A DNA stretch of 64,000 bases from Mesorhizobium loti (GTDB lineage Bacteria > Pseudomonadota > Alphaproteobacteria > Rhizobiales > Rhizobiaceae), in assembly GCA_002356515.1 (NCBI GenBank), contig AP017605.1, positions 4,845,001 through 4,909,000 on the forward strand. Direction: 5' to 3'. The notes beneath the pieces are model-generated. The model was given only the letters and a program-made list of their open reading frames with translations. It was not told where the DNA came from and did not search any database. Of this stretch, positions 25,510 to 34,074 are shown piece by piece (within the stretch, counting starts at the first letter, position 1; every line of letters begins with the position of its first letter). The translations under genes were made by a program, and so were the position numbers.

Positions 25510-27936
25510 ATGATCGGGAACGCAACAGGCTCTGGGATTGGACCGACGATGAATTATGCCAATTTTCCTCTCGACAAGAGGATGCCATTGCCGAATTCGG
25601 ACGCAGCAAATGGCGAAGACTTCATCGATATCGAGCGGCTGCTTGGCATGGCTGCGCGGCAGGCCAAGGTGGTTGCCGTGTGCGCCGCCATCGGTCTTTT
25701 CCTGGGCATGCTCTATCTGCAGACAACGCCCCCCAAATATGTGTCGGTCTCGAGCGTGCTGATCGACGAGGGCCTGAACAAGATCGTCGACGATATTTCG
25801 GCGGCGTCGACGACCATGCAGACCGATTCCGCCATTCTGAGCCAGATCGAGATCCTGACCTCGACGCGGCTCGCCGCGGTGGTCGTCGACAAGCTCAAAC
25901 TCGACCAGAACGAAGCGTTCATGAATCCGCCGCAGTCGGCGCTTGCCCGGGGCGTCGGCCTGATCCGCAGCCTGATCCAGTATGTCCACCCCAGCGCCCC
26001 CATGCCGGGCATGGGTGACTTCAGCAAGCTCGACCCCGCAACGCGCGATGCGCTGATTGCCGCGGCGGGCCGCGACTACGCCATCCTCAAGCTGCAGAAC
26101 GAGATCCGGGCGGATCGTGTCGGACGAAGCTACGTCATCGCGCTTGGCTATCAGGCGACGGATCCAGGACTGGCGAAAGCCATCACCAAAGCCTATGCCG
26201 ACGCCTATCTTGCCGATCAGCTCGATGCCAGCTTCGACGCCACCGAGCGCGCGGCGGTCTGGCTGCAGGGCCGGCTGACGGAACTGCGCGAAAGCTCGCA
26301 GCAGGCATCGCTGGCGGTCGAGAAGTTCAGGGCCGAACACGGGCTGTCCGCCAACAGCGACGGCCAGCTGATGAGCGACAAGCAGCTTGCCGACCTCAAC
26401 GCCCAGCTCATCGTGGCGCAGGCCGACACGGCGCGCGCCAGCGCCCGCTACCAGCAGTACAAGTCGATCGTCGACAGCGGCTCGGACAACGCTTTCAAGG
26501 ACGCCGCAATATCGGCCGACCAGCCGAGCAGCTCGGTCATTTCGGCGCTCAAGACCCGCTATCTCACCGTCGCCAAGCGGCAGCAGGATGTCGAGGCGAA
26601 TTTCGGTCCCGATCATCCTCAGGCCGTGGCGCTTGCCAAGGAAAAGGCCGACATATCGAAGCAGATCTTCGGTGAGCTGAAACAGCTCACCGAAAGCTAT
26701 CGCAACGAGTATGAGGTCGCGCAGGCGCGCGAGACCGCGCTCCGGGCCAATGTCGCCGCCGCACAGGGCAAGAGTTCCATCGACAACCAGTCGCAGGTCC
26801 AGTTGCGCGACCTCGACCAGAAGGCGACAGCGCTCACCACGCTCTATCAGACGTTCCTCGGCCGCTACGAGGAAGCCGCGCAGCAGCAATCCTTCCCGGT
26901 CGGCAAGATCCGCATCATCTCAGATGCCTCGACGCCGCTCTCCGCCTCGAGCCCGCGCACCGTCATCGTGCTCGGACTGTCGCTCGTGCTCGGCGTGCTG
27001 ATGGGCGCCGGCTTTGGCGGCCTCAACGAATTCAACGAGCGGTTCTTCCGGACCGGCGAGGAGGTCCGCGACCGCGTCGGCCTCAAATTCCTCGGCTACC
27101 TGCCGACCGTCGGCAGCAGACCCGCCAAGGAGGACAAGCAGGCCGAGGCTCAGCCGGATGCCAAGACAGTCAGGTCGCCGGCCGCCAACGAAAGGCGGGC
27201 GCGCATGCGGGTCAGCATCGACGCTCCGTCATCGATGTTCGCCGAAACGCTGCGCAGCGCCAAGATCGCCTTCGATGTCGTGATGGAAGGGCAAGGCAGC
27301 CGCGTCGTCGGCGTCATCTCGGTGCTTCCCGGCGAAGGCAAGTCGACGGTCGCGGCCAATCTCGCAGGGCTGCTGGCCGCCAATGGCGCCAGGACGCTGC
27401 TCATCGATGGCGATTTGCGCAATCCGGGCCTCAGCCGCAGCCTCGGCATGGAGGCCGAGCAGGGCCTGATGGAGGCCGTGGTCAACGGCCAGACCTGGCA
27501 ATCCGTCGGCAAGATCGACCGGCAGACCAAGCTCGCCATTATCCCCGCCGTGCTGCGCGGCAACTTCTCGCACACCAGCGAGCTCTTGTCCTCAGCCGGA
27601 ATGCGGCGCTTCATCGAGAACGCCAAGGAGACCTTCGAATACATCGTCGTCGATCTGCCGCCGCTCGGGCCGGTGGTCGACGCCAAGGCCTTCGCGCCGT
27701 TGGTCGACGGCTTCGTGCTGGTCACCGAATGGGGCCGCACGCCGCGCGCCATGGTGCGCTCGATGCTGGAATCCGAACCCTACGTCGCCAACAAGATCGT
27801 CGGCGCGGTGCTGAACAAGGTCGACCTGAAGAAGCTCGCCAGATATGGATCGTTCGGGGCTTCGGAGAAATTCTTCGACAAATATTCGACCTACTATCTC
27901 GACAAGTCGGAAGTACGCACCAAGGCAGCGGTCTAG
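25510..27936 (+). CDS. exoP: polysaccharide co-polymerase with tyrosine-kinase domain (ExoP/Wzc-like)
   Basis: 808 residues (795 if ATG 25549 is used). Wzz domain with first membrane helix VVAVCAAIGLFLGMLYL near residue 60, long periplasmic coiled-coil region 230-470, second helix IVLGLSLVLGVLMGAGFGGL near 490, then a cytoplasmic BY-kinase: Walker A PGEGKST near residue 607, Walker A' LLIDGDLRNP, Walker B YIVVDLPP. The tail has a Tyr cluster KYSTYY near the C-terminus as autophosphorylation site. It sets chain length and couples polymerisation to export. Last gene of the exo operon here. Confidence 0.9.
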   Translation: MIGNATGSGIGPTMNYANFPLDKRMPLPNSDAANGEDFIDIERLLGMAARQAKVVAVCAAIGLFLGMLYLQTTPPKYVSVSSVLIDEGLNKIVDDISAASTTMQTDSAILSQIEILTSTRLAAVVVDKLKLDQNEAFMNPPQSALARGVGLIRSLIQYVHPSAPMPGMGDFSKLDPATRDALIAAAGRDYAILKLQNEIRADRVGRSYVIALGYQATDPGLAKAITKAYADAYLADQLDASFDATERAAVWLQGRLTELRESSQQASLAVEKFRAEHGLSANSDGQLMSDKQLADLNAQLIVAQADTARASARYQQYKSIVDSGSDNAFKDAAISADQPSSSVISALKTRYLTVAKRQQDVEANFGPDHPQAVALAKEKADISKQIFGELKQLTESYRNEYEVAQARETALRANVAAAQGKSSIDNQSQVQLRDLDQKATALTTLYQTFLGRYEEAAQQQSFPVGKIRIISDASTPLSASSPRTVIVLGLSLVLGVLMGAGFGGLNEFNERFFRTGEEVRDRVGLKFLGYLPTVGSRPAKEDKQAEAQPDAKTVRSPAANERRARMRVSIDAPSSMFAETLRSAKIAFDVVMEGQGSRVVGVISVLPGEGKSTVAANLAGLLAANGARTLLIDGDLRNPGLSRSLGMEAEQGLMEAVVNGQTWQSVGKIDRQTKLAIIPAVLRGNFSHTSELLSSAGMRRFIENAKETFEYIVVDLPPLGPVVDAKAFAPLVDGFVLVTEWGRTPRAMVRSMLESEPYVANKIVGAVLNKVDLKKLARYGSFGASEKFFDKYSTYYLDKSEVRTKAAV

Positions 27937-28026
27937 GCAGCGGCTACCTGGATTTCCGCCTTGACGGAATGGGCGGTGAAGCACTGTTCATGCGCCAAGG
28001 TTGGAATCCCGGCGACCAGCCGCGCG

Positions 28027-28923
28027 TCAGTCGCGCGATAGGGACAGTCCCGCGAGAAGCGGCGCGTACGCGGCGAGCCTGCGGGATACGAACTCGGTGA
28101 AGAGCCGCACGCGCTTTGTCTTGCGTGTCTCACCCTGTGTGAGAAGCCAAACCGTTCCGTACATGTGCAGGTCGGTACCTGGCACCCTCGCCAGCAGGGG
28201 GTCGGCATCGCCGATGAAGCACGGCAGTGTCGTCATCCCGAGCCCTTGCCGTACAGCAACGATCTGCGCCTCGCCGTCCGTGGTCCTGAATGGAACCGCC
28301 GTGGTGCGAACCTCACCCTCGCTGGCCCATTGCGGAATTCCATGACTGCTTATGACGATCCAGCGGATAGGATCAGGGGCGCCCGCACGCCATGCGGCCA
28401 GTCGATCCCGGGACATGTAGACGCCGCCGAACAGCTCCGCTCCCTTCAGGCCGTGAAGATTGAGCGGCAGGGTTTTGCGGTCGTAGACGACGCGCACCGC
28501 GACGTCGGCGTCTCGGTTGGTCAGATTTGCCAGCTCGCCGGACGACAAGATTTCCATCTCGATGTCCGGATGCAGACGCGCGAAGTCGGCGAAGTCCGGC
28601 ATGAGCAGGTGTGTCGCGAGCGTCGGAGCCAGCGTCACCCGCAGAAGCCCGCGCACGCTCTGGTCGCGACCGAAGACGCGTGTCTCCAGCTGGTGCGACG
28701 ACGCTTCCATCCGCTCCGCGAGCTCGAGGACCTCCTCGCCCGCGGCCGTCAGGCGGTAGCCCGAAGGCAGCTTTTCGAACATCTGCGCCCCAAGGCGGTC
28801 CTCGAGCTGGGCGATGCGTCGCAGCACGGTCGCGTGGTTGACGCCGAGGCGCTTGGCGGCGGCCCGCACCGAGCCTCCGCGTGCGACGGCAAGAAAGTAG
28901 CGAACGTCATCCCAGTCGATCAT
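28027..28923 (-). CDS. LysR-family transcriptional regulator
   Basis: 298 residues from ATG 28923. The N-terminal winged helix-turn-helix is clear (DVRYFLAVARGGSVRAAAKRLGVNHATVLRRIAQLEDRLGA split over residues 5-45), followed by the substrate-binding domain. The VNHATVLRRI variant is typical of the group that regulates adjacent dehydrogenase genes. It is divergent from a short-chain dehydrogenase gene with about 270 bases between, so it probably controls that operon and itself. Inducer unknown. Confidence 0.85.
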   Translation of the reverse strand: MIDWDDVRYFLAVARGGSVRAAAKRLGVNHATVLRRIAQLEDRLGAQMFEKLPSGYRLTAAGEEVLELAERMEASSHQLETRVFGRDQSVRGLLRVTLAPTLATHLLMPDFADFARLHPDIEMEILSSGELANLTNRDADVAVRVVYDRKTLPLNLHGLKGAELFGGVYMSRDRLAAWRAGAPDPIRWIVISSHGIPQWASEGEVRTTAVPFRTTDGEAQIVAVRQGLGMTTLPCFIGDADPLLARVPGTDLHMYGTVWLLTQGETRKTKRVRLFTEFVSRRLAAYAPLLAGLSLSRD

Positions 28924-29192
28924 GGTGCAATCCCGCACCGCGCGGTGCGCCTTCCAAAGCCCTGACTATCGTACAACAGTACAGGGCGGCCATCATAACA
29001 CTTGTCGACGAGCGGGCCCAATTCCGAACGGCGGAACCTTATCGTCACGGCTGCCGTTAATAGCCGTGCCGGATCGATTTCGCACCACCGATGTGCGCGC
29101 TTCCTCACTCAATGCCTGACCTCGGCAGACCCATCTTCAGGTCTCGGGACTTTCCCGAATGACCAAGGCGGAAGCCTGGAAGGATGCACGTC

Positions 29193-29927
29193 ATGACCAG
29201 ATTGAATGGAAAGACCGCCGTCATCACCGGCGGCGCTACCGGCATCGGCCGCGCCGCAGCAAAGCGCTTCATCGAGGAGGGCGCCTTCGTCTTCATCTTC
29301 GGCCGCCGGCAGGAAGCGCTCGACGCCGCTGTGGCGGACCTCGGGCCCAATGCCCGCGCGGTGAAAGGCTCGGTCTCGGATGAGGTCGACCTCGACCGGC
29401 TCTACGCGGCTGTGAAGGCCGAGCGCGGAAGCCTCGACATCGTCTTCGCCAATGCCGGGGCCGGAGGCCCGCTTCCGCTCGGCCAGATCACCGCCGAGCA
29501 CATTGACGAAACCTTCGATACCAATGTGAAGGGTACGATTTTCACGGTCCAGAAGGCGTTGCCGCTGATGGGCCCGGGCGCTTCGATCATCCTGACCGGG
29601 TCGAGCGCCGGCACGACGGGCGCCCCGGGATTCACTGCCTACAGCGCGAGCAAGGCGGCAGTGCGCAATCTCGCGCGGACCTGGGCGGAGGACCTGAAGG
29701 GCACCGGCATCCGGGTCAACGTGTTGTCGCCCGGGGCGACGGCGACCGAACTCGCCAAGGAAGCGCTGGGCGAGGAGGGCCAGAAGGCCTACGGCGCGAT
29801 GACTCCGCTCCAGCGCATGGCCGATCCCGCGGAGATCGCGGCGGTGGCTGCCTTTCTCGCGTCGTCGGACAGCAGCTTCATGACCGCCAGCGAGGTCGCC
29901 GTCGACGGCGGCCTGGCACAACTCTGA
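29193..29927 (+). CDS. short-chain dehydrogenase/reductase (first of two)
   Basis: 244 residues. Cofactor loop TGGATGIGRAAA near residue 12, NAGAGG near residue 82, catalytic Ser in ILTGSSAGT and the YSASK Tyr/Lys pair near residue 148; C-terminal DGGLAQL. The Arg in FGRRQEA after beta-2 suggests NADPH. Start at ATG 29193 has AAGGA eight bases upstream; an ATG three codons earlier is possible. First gene of the five-gene set likely under the LysR regulator. Substrate unknown. Confidence 0.85.
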   Translation: MTRLNGKTAVITGGATGIGRAAAKRFIEEGAFVFIFGRRQEALDAAVADLGPNARAVKGSVSDEVDLDRLYAAVKAERGSLDIVFANAGAGGPLPLGQITAEHIDETFDTNVKGTIFTVQKALPLMGPGASIILTGSSAGTTGAPGFTAYSASKAAVRNLARTWAEDLKGTGIRVNVLSPGATATELAKEALGEEGQKAYGAMTPLQRMADPAEIAAVAAFLASSDSSFMTASEVAVDGGLAQL

Positions 29928-29994
29928 CCCCGGCGCGGGCCACGCTTCTCAAACTTTACGAAAAACCAAAACACACGACCAAAGGCGAAAGATT

Positions 29995-30747
29995 ATGAAA
30001 AAGCTCGAAGGTAAGGTTGCAGTCATCACAGGCGGAAGCAGCGGGATTGGCTTGGCGACGGCCAAGCGTTTTGTGGAAGAAGGTGCGCAGGTCGTGATCG
30101 TTGGACGACGCGAGAAAACCTTACAAGAGGCCGCGACCCTTATCGGGAGAAACGTGACAACAGTCGTGGGCGACGTCTCGCGCTTGGAAGATCTGGACCG
30201 GCTCTACGCCACCGTCAAAGAGAAACATGGTCACATCGACATTCTCTTCGCAAACGCGGGCGCAGGGACAGTCGCGCCGCTCGCGGCAGCTACTGAGGCC
30301 CATTTTGACCAGACCTTCGATGTGAACGTGAAGGGGTTGTTCTTTACGGTGCAGAAGGCCCTTCCCCTTTTCAAAGACGGCGGATCGATCATTCTGAACT
30401 CTTCGGTCTCGAATGTGATGGGGCTGCCAGCGTTCAGCGCCTACGCAGCAAGTAAGGCAGCTGTTCGCAGCTTCTCGCGGTCTTGGACACTGGAACTGAA
30501 GGACCGCAATATTCGCGTCAATACGATGAGCCCTGGCGCGATCGAGACTCCCGCCTTGGCGACAACGACCGGCCTTAACGCTGAGCAAGCCGAGCAGGCG
30601 GTCGCCCAGTTTGCTGCACAGATCCCAATGGGTCGCAGGGGCAAGCCAGAGGAAATCGCGGCTGCCCTCACGTTCCTCGCCTCGGATGAAAGCTCCTACA
30701 TCACCGGTATAGATCTCGCGGTCGATGGTGGTTGGGCGCAGGTCTGA
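29995..30747 (+). CDS. short-chain dehydrogenase/reductase (second of two)
   Basis: 250 residues, about half identical by eye to the preceding SDR: TGGSSGIGLATAKRF, VGRREKTL, NAGAGTVAPL, catalytic LNSSVSNVMGLPAFSAYAASK and VDGGWAQV at the end. Codon choice is visibly less GC-biased than in the first copy (for example GCA, ACA, CTT used freely), suggesting that this copy was acquired separately rather than duplicated in place. NADPH preference is inferred from the Arg-Arg after beta-2. Confidence 0.85.
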   Translation: MKKLEGKVAVITGGSSGIGLATAKRFVEEGAQVVIVGRREKTLQEAATLIGRNVTTVVGDVSRLEDLDRLYATVKEKHGHIDILFANAGAGTVAPLAAATEAHFDQTFDVNVKGLFFTVQKALPLFKDGGSIILNSSVSNVMGLPAFSAYAASKAAVRSFSRSWTLELKDRNIRVNTMSPGAIETPALATTTGLNAEQAEQAVAQFAAQIPMGRRGKPEEIAAALTFLASDESSYITGIDLAVDGGWAQV

Positions 30748-30840
30748 GCCCCGGCGCGGTCCCGTGGCTGGCCCTTCAGCCCCGCCAGTAGTGATCCCGC
30801 TTCTCAAACTTTAGTTCCAACACAAGATAGGAGAAACATT

Positions 30841-31443
30841 GTGAGCTACGCAATTGTCGGCTTCGGCAATATCGGCAAGGCCCTGGCCAAGGCGTTTGCC
30901 CGCAAGGGCATCGACGTGTCCGTTGCAACCACGCGCGACCCGGAAAGCTTTGCAGCCGATGCGGCCGCGATCGGACCCACGATCATTCCCAAAAAGCTGG
31001 CGGACGCGGTCAAGGCGGACATCATCTTTTTAGCTGTCCGTTTCGAGTCGCACCCGGATGTCGCGAAGGCGCTCGCCACCTGGCAGGGAAAGACCATCGT
31101 CGATGTGACCAATGCCTACGGCGTGCCTCCTGAAAAATTGGGGGGACAGCCTTCTTCCAAGTTCGTTGCACAGGCATTTTCGGGTGCAAAACTGGTCAAG
31201 GGCTTCAACCATCTGGTCGCTGCTGTCCTTGATCAGGATCCGGCCCTACATGGTGGCAGAAGAGTCGTATTTCTGGCGAGCGACGATGACGCTGCCGCAG
31301 CGGAGATTGCTGCGCTCGCGGAAAAGCTCGGTTTCGCGCCGATCAAACTTGGCGGGCTTTCGGAAGGTGGGTTGCTGGTCCAGGCGCGCGGAAATGGCTG
31401 GGGTCATCTGATCTTTAAGGACTTGGCCAAGTTCGACGGATGA
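30841..31443 (+). CDS. F420-dependent NADP reductase-like oxidoreductase
   Basis: 200 residues from GTG. N-terminal IVGFGNIGKALAKAFARKG is a GxGxxG Rossmann motif with ATTRDPE following beta-2; GFNHLVAAVL and LGGLSEGGLLVQ resemble the NADP-oxidoreductase coenzyme-F420-dependent family. In proteobacteria these proteins lack proven F420 use and probably bind NADP for another reductase step. Third gene of the LysR-linked set. Confidence 0.72.
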   Translation: MSYAIVGFGNIGKALAKAFARKGIDVSVATTRDPESFAADAAAIGPTIIPKKLADAVKADIIFLAVRFESHPDVAKALATWQGKTIVDVTNAYGVPPEKLGGQPSSKFVAQAFSGAKLVKGFNHLVAAVLDQDPALHGGRRVVFLASDDDAAAAEIAALAEKLGFAPIKLGGLSEGGLLVQARGNGWGHLIFKDLAKFDG

Positions 31444-31524
31444 GCACGACGTGCCAACAGGCAGGCGCACGATGCACGGATCGGGTCGAGCACGATCCGA
31501 CCCAAGCGAAATGGAGAAATTCCC

Positions 31525-31938
31525 ATGAGTATCGAGAAGAACATCCAGACCGTGAAGGACTTCTTCGCCGCGATCGGCAGCGGCGACAAGGAGGCTCTGT
31601 TGGCGCTGGTCGCCGAAGACATCGAGTGGATCATCCCGGGCGAGGACTGGCCGCTGGCAGGAACGCGCCACGGACACGCCGGGCTGGCGGATTTGCTTGA
31701 GACGGCATCCAAGTCGATAGAAACGTCCACCGAACCCCGGGAATTCGTAGCGCAGGGGGACCGGGTTCTGGTCGTCGGCTCCGCCAGGGGGAAGATCAAA
31801 GCCACGAACAAGACGTTCGAGGACGACTGGATCTTCGCCATCACCGTCCGGGACGGCAGACTGACCACCATCCGGGAATACGTCGACACGCAAGCGCTGG
31901 CCCGGGCCTCGCGGATGAACGCGTCCGGAACTGCGTAG
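31525..31938 (+). CDS. SnoaL/NTF2-like protein
   Basis: 137 residues with the cone-shaped NTF2 pattern: N-terminal helix VKDFFAAIGSGDKEALLALVAEDIEWIIPG, then strands WIFAITVRDGRLTTIREYVDTQAL. The conserved W and the final REY-D segment are typical of SnoaL-like polyketide cyclase and isomerase relatives. Cytosolic, function unknown. GGAGA upstream of the ATG. Placed within the LysR-linked oxidoreductase set. Confidence 0.75.
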   Translation: MSIEKNIQTVKDFFAAIGSGDKEALLALVAEDIEWIIPGEDWPLAGTRHGHAGLADLLETASKSIETSTEPREFVAQGDRVLVVGSARGKIKATNKTFEDDWIFAITVRDGRLTTIREYVDTQALARASRMNASGTA

Positions 31939-32024
31939 CGCTTGCCCTCTGCAGCCATCGGCCCGTGGATTGCCCCATTGTACGCCGCGCGCTCGTCTAA
32001 TGCCCAACCGTAAAGGAGATTCCG

Positions 32025-32657
32025 ATGTACGACCAATCCAAGCTATCCGAGTTGATCCGGTTCGCACGTGTAGATGCGGGCTCCACAGTCATTGACGTCT
32101 ACCCAGGCGACGGCGATTGGACGCGCCTGTTCTCCGACGCCGTGGGCCCCGGAGGTCGGGTCTACAGCTTCGTGCCGGCCGAAGTCGCCGACTTCAAGAA
32201 CGATCCGGTTGGCCGCATGCGGACGCTCGCGAAGGAGCCGGGCCGAGAGAATGTCGAAGCCGTCTCGGCGGATCTCGTCGCGATGCCGGAGGTCACGCAG
32301 CCAGCGGATGTCCTGTGGCTGCACCTGTTCTACCACGACCTCCACACCGCGCTGATTCAGAAGAAGGGTGCGACGGCGGCCGACTTCAATCGAGCCGTCT
32401 ACAAGCGGCTGAAGCCCGGCGGGTCCTACGTCATCGTCGACCACGCCGCCGCCGCTGGGTCGGGCACGAACGACACCCAGGCGCTGCATCGGATCGACCC
32501 TGCCTCTGTTCGCGAGGAGGTGGAGGCGGCCGGCTTCGTACTGGACGCGGAAAGCACAATGCTCGCGAACAAGGACGATCCGCACGCGATCAAGGTCTTC
32601 GATCCCTCGATCAAAGGCGAGACCGATCGCTTCGCCTATCGGTTCGTGAAGCCCTGA
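32025..32657 (+). CDS. predicted SAM-dependent methyltransferase
   Basis: 210 residues. STVIDVYPGDGDWTRLFSDAVGPGGRVYSF is a motif I region (E/DxxPGxG-like), and LKPGGSYVIVDHAA is motif post-III. It resembles the COG4798 predicted methyltransferases, often found as periplasmic or cytosolic proteins of unknown substrate; no signal peptide is present here. Last gene of the set of five, with AAGGAG upstream. Confidence 0.72.
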   Translation: MYDQSKLSELIRFARVDAGSTVIDVYPGDGDWTRLFSDAVGPGGRVYSFVPAEVADFKNDPVGRMRTLAKEPGRENVEAVSADLVAMPEVTQPADVLWLHLFYHDLHTALIQKKGATAADFNRAVYKRLKPGGSYVIVDHAAAAGSGTNDTQALHRIDPASVREEVEAAGFVLDAESTMLANKDDPHAIKVFDPSIKGETDRFAYRFVKP

Positions 32658-32857
32658 CACGTCCCGGCGCTGAATTCATGTCGACCTCCATGATGGCAGC
32701 GTCATTGGAGTTTTCCGTGAAGAGCTGGAGGTCGGCTGCCAGACAGCAGCCGTGGCGGCGCCATCGCCTGATCAGGTTTTGCAAAGCCTGGACGTCGACG
32801 CCCCAGACCTGATGCCGGCATGAACGAACACGAATTTCCTCAACCGGCCGATGGCGT
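32658..32857. other. intergenic, possible short remnant frame
   Basis: 200 bases between convergent genes. On the minus strand a stretch reading LQNLIRRWRRHGCCL then AADLQLFTENSNDAAIM looks somewhat protein-like but has no clear start and joins no neighbour; it may be a decayed gene fragment. No terminator with a T-tract seen. Confidence 0.3.
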
Positions 32858-33940
32858 CTAAGCGGCCTTGAGCCGGTAGCGGAAGACGGTGTGGTCGAGC
32901 AGCAGCCGGATACGCGGTTCGGCCTCGGTGGCGACCAGCCAGCTTGCCGCGATCATGGTCGCGCCGACGACCGCCATCGACAGGAGATAAGGCACTCCGG
33001 CACGGACCATCGGCCCAAGCATTGCCGCGCCGACGACGTCGTGGATCAGGTAGAGCGGATAGGTCATCAGGCCGATGCGGCGCCAGCCGCTCCAGCTGAG
33101 GTCGAGCCGCAGCGACCACGCCATCAAGGCGATGGCGACGAGGAAGATCAGCATCGGTGGCGCATAGGGCATCACGGCATTGACCTTGATGCTATGGACG
33201 TCGACCGAACTGGCGATCTGCAGCACGCCGCCGCCGAGGAACAGCAGGCAGAAGGCAAGGCGCGAGGGCGTCAGCGCCTTGAACCGCATCAGCCAGAGCA
33301 GCACGCCGACGGCGAAGAAGCAGCCATGGTGCACCAGGGTGAGTTGCAGCCAGCGTGTCTCGGCGAAGTCCGCCCAGCCGAGCGGATAATAGAGGCACCA
33401 GAACAGCGTGCTGACCAGGCCGATGAAAATGGCGACCGCCTCCATCAGATGGAAGCGGCCAAGCCGCAGCAGGATCCAGACGACGGCGTAGAAGGCGATC
33501 TCGATGCCGAGCGTCCAGTAGACGCTGTCCACCCAGGGACCATAGGGCGCGAACAGGCCGGTGCGGACCAGCCTGACCGCCGCATCGGTCGGCCAGCTCA
33601 GGCCGATGAGAAGAAGCAGCACGGCGGTAACCGGTGCGCAGATCCAGACGGCCGGCGCCAGCCGCTTCACCCTGGCCTCGAAAAACCGCAGCGGCGTCGA
33701 CTTCTCGGCGCTGAAGGCGATGACGAAGCCGCTGATGACGAAGAATATCTCGACGCCGACCCAGCCTGACCCGACCCAGGCGCCTATATCGGGTTGCGGG
33801 GGGATACCACCCGTGGCCTGCGCCGAGATGCCATCGGGATAGGCCCACACCCAGAAGCCATAGTGGTAGACCATCACAAGCACGGCGGCGAGGAACCGCA
33901 ATATGTCGACGCCGCCAAACGTAATTTTCTGCTGAGCCAT
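32858..33940 (-). CDS. membrane acyltransferase family 3 (ExoZ/OafA-like)
   Basis: 360 residues from MAQQKITFGGVDILRFLAAVLVMVYHYGFW, the classic acyltransferase-3 N-terminus with the conserved FR..A...V..YH catalytic His region. About ten membrane helices follow, with FFVISGFVIAFS near residue 80. These enzymes O-acetylate polysaccharides, lipopolysaccharide or antibiotics using acetyl-CoA. In an exo-bearing genome ExoZ-type acetylation of the exopolysaccharide is plausible, but the gene lies 5 kb from exoP next to prpE, so the target is open. No other acetyltransferase is in the window. Confidence 0.82.
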   Translation of the reverse strand: MAQQKITFGGVDILRFLAAVLVMVYHYGFWVWAYPDGISAQATGGIPPQPDIGAWVGSGWVGVEIFFVISGFVIAFSAEKSTPLRFFEARVKRLAPAVWICAPVTAVLLLLIGLSWPTDAAVRLVRTGLFAPYGPWVDSVYWTLGIEIAFYAVVWILLRLGRFHLMEAVAIFIGLVSTLFWCLYYPLGWADFAETRWLQLTLVHHGCFFAVGVLLWLMRFKALTPSRLAFCLLFLGGGVLQIASSVDVHSIKVNAVMPYAPPMLIFLVAIALMAWSLRLDLSWSGWRRIGLMTYPLYLIHDVVGAAMLGPMVRAGVPYLLSMAVVGATMIAASWLVATEAEPRIRLLLDHTVFRYRLKAA

Positions 33941-34074
33941 ACCGCACCGTCGGATGGCCCCCCACCCATCACTGTAGGGTGGCTTGCTGCATTGCACAAT
34001 AAAAGTATTGCTTGCCAATCAGCTTCAGCCAACCGGCAAGGAAAGGTTGTGCGGGGATCGCTCCCGCTTCAGCC

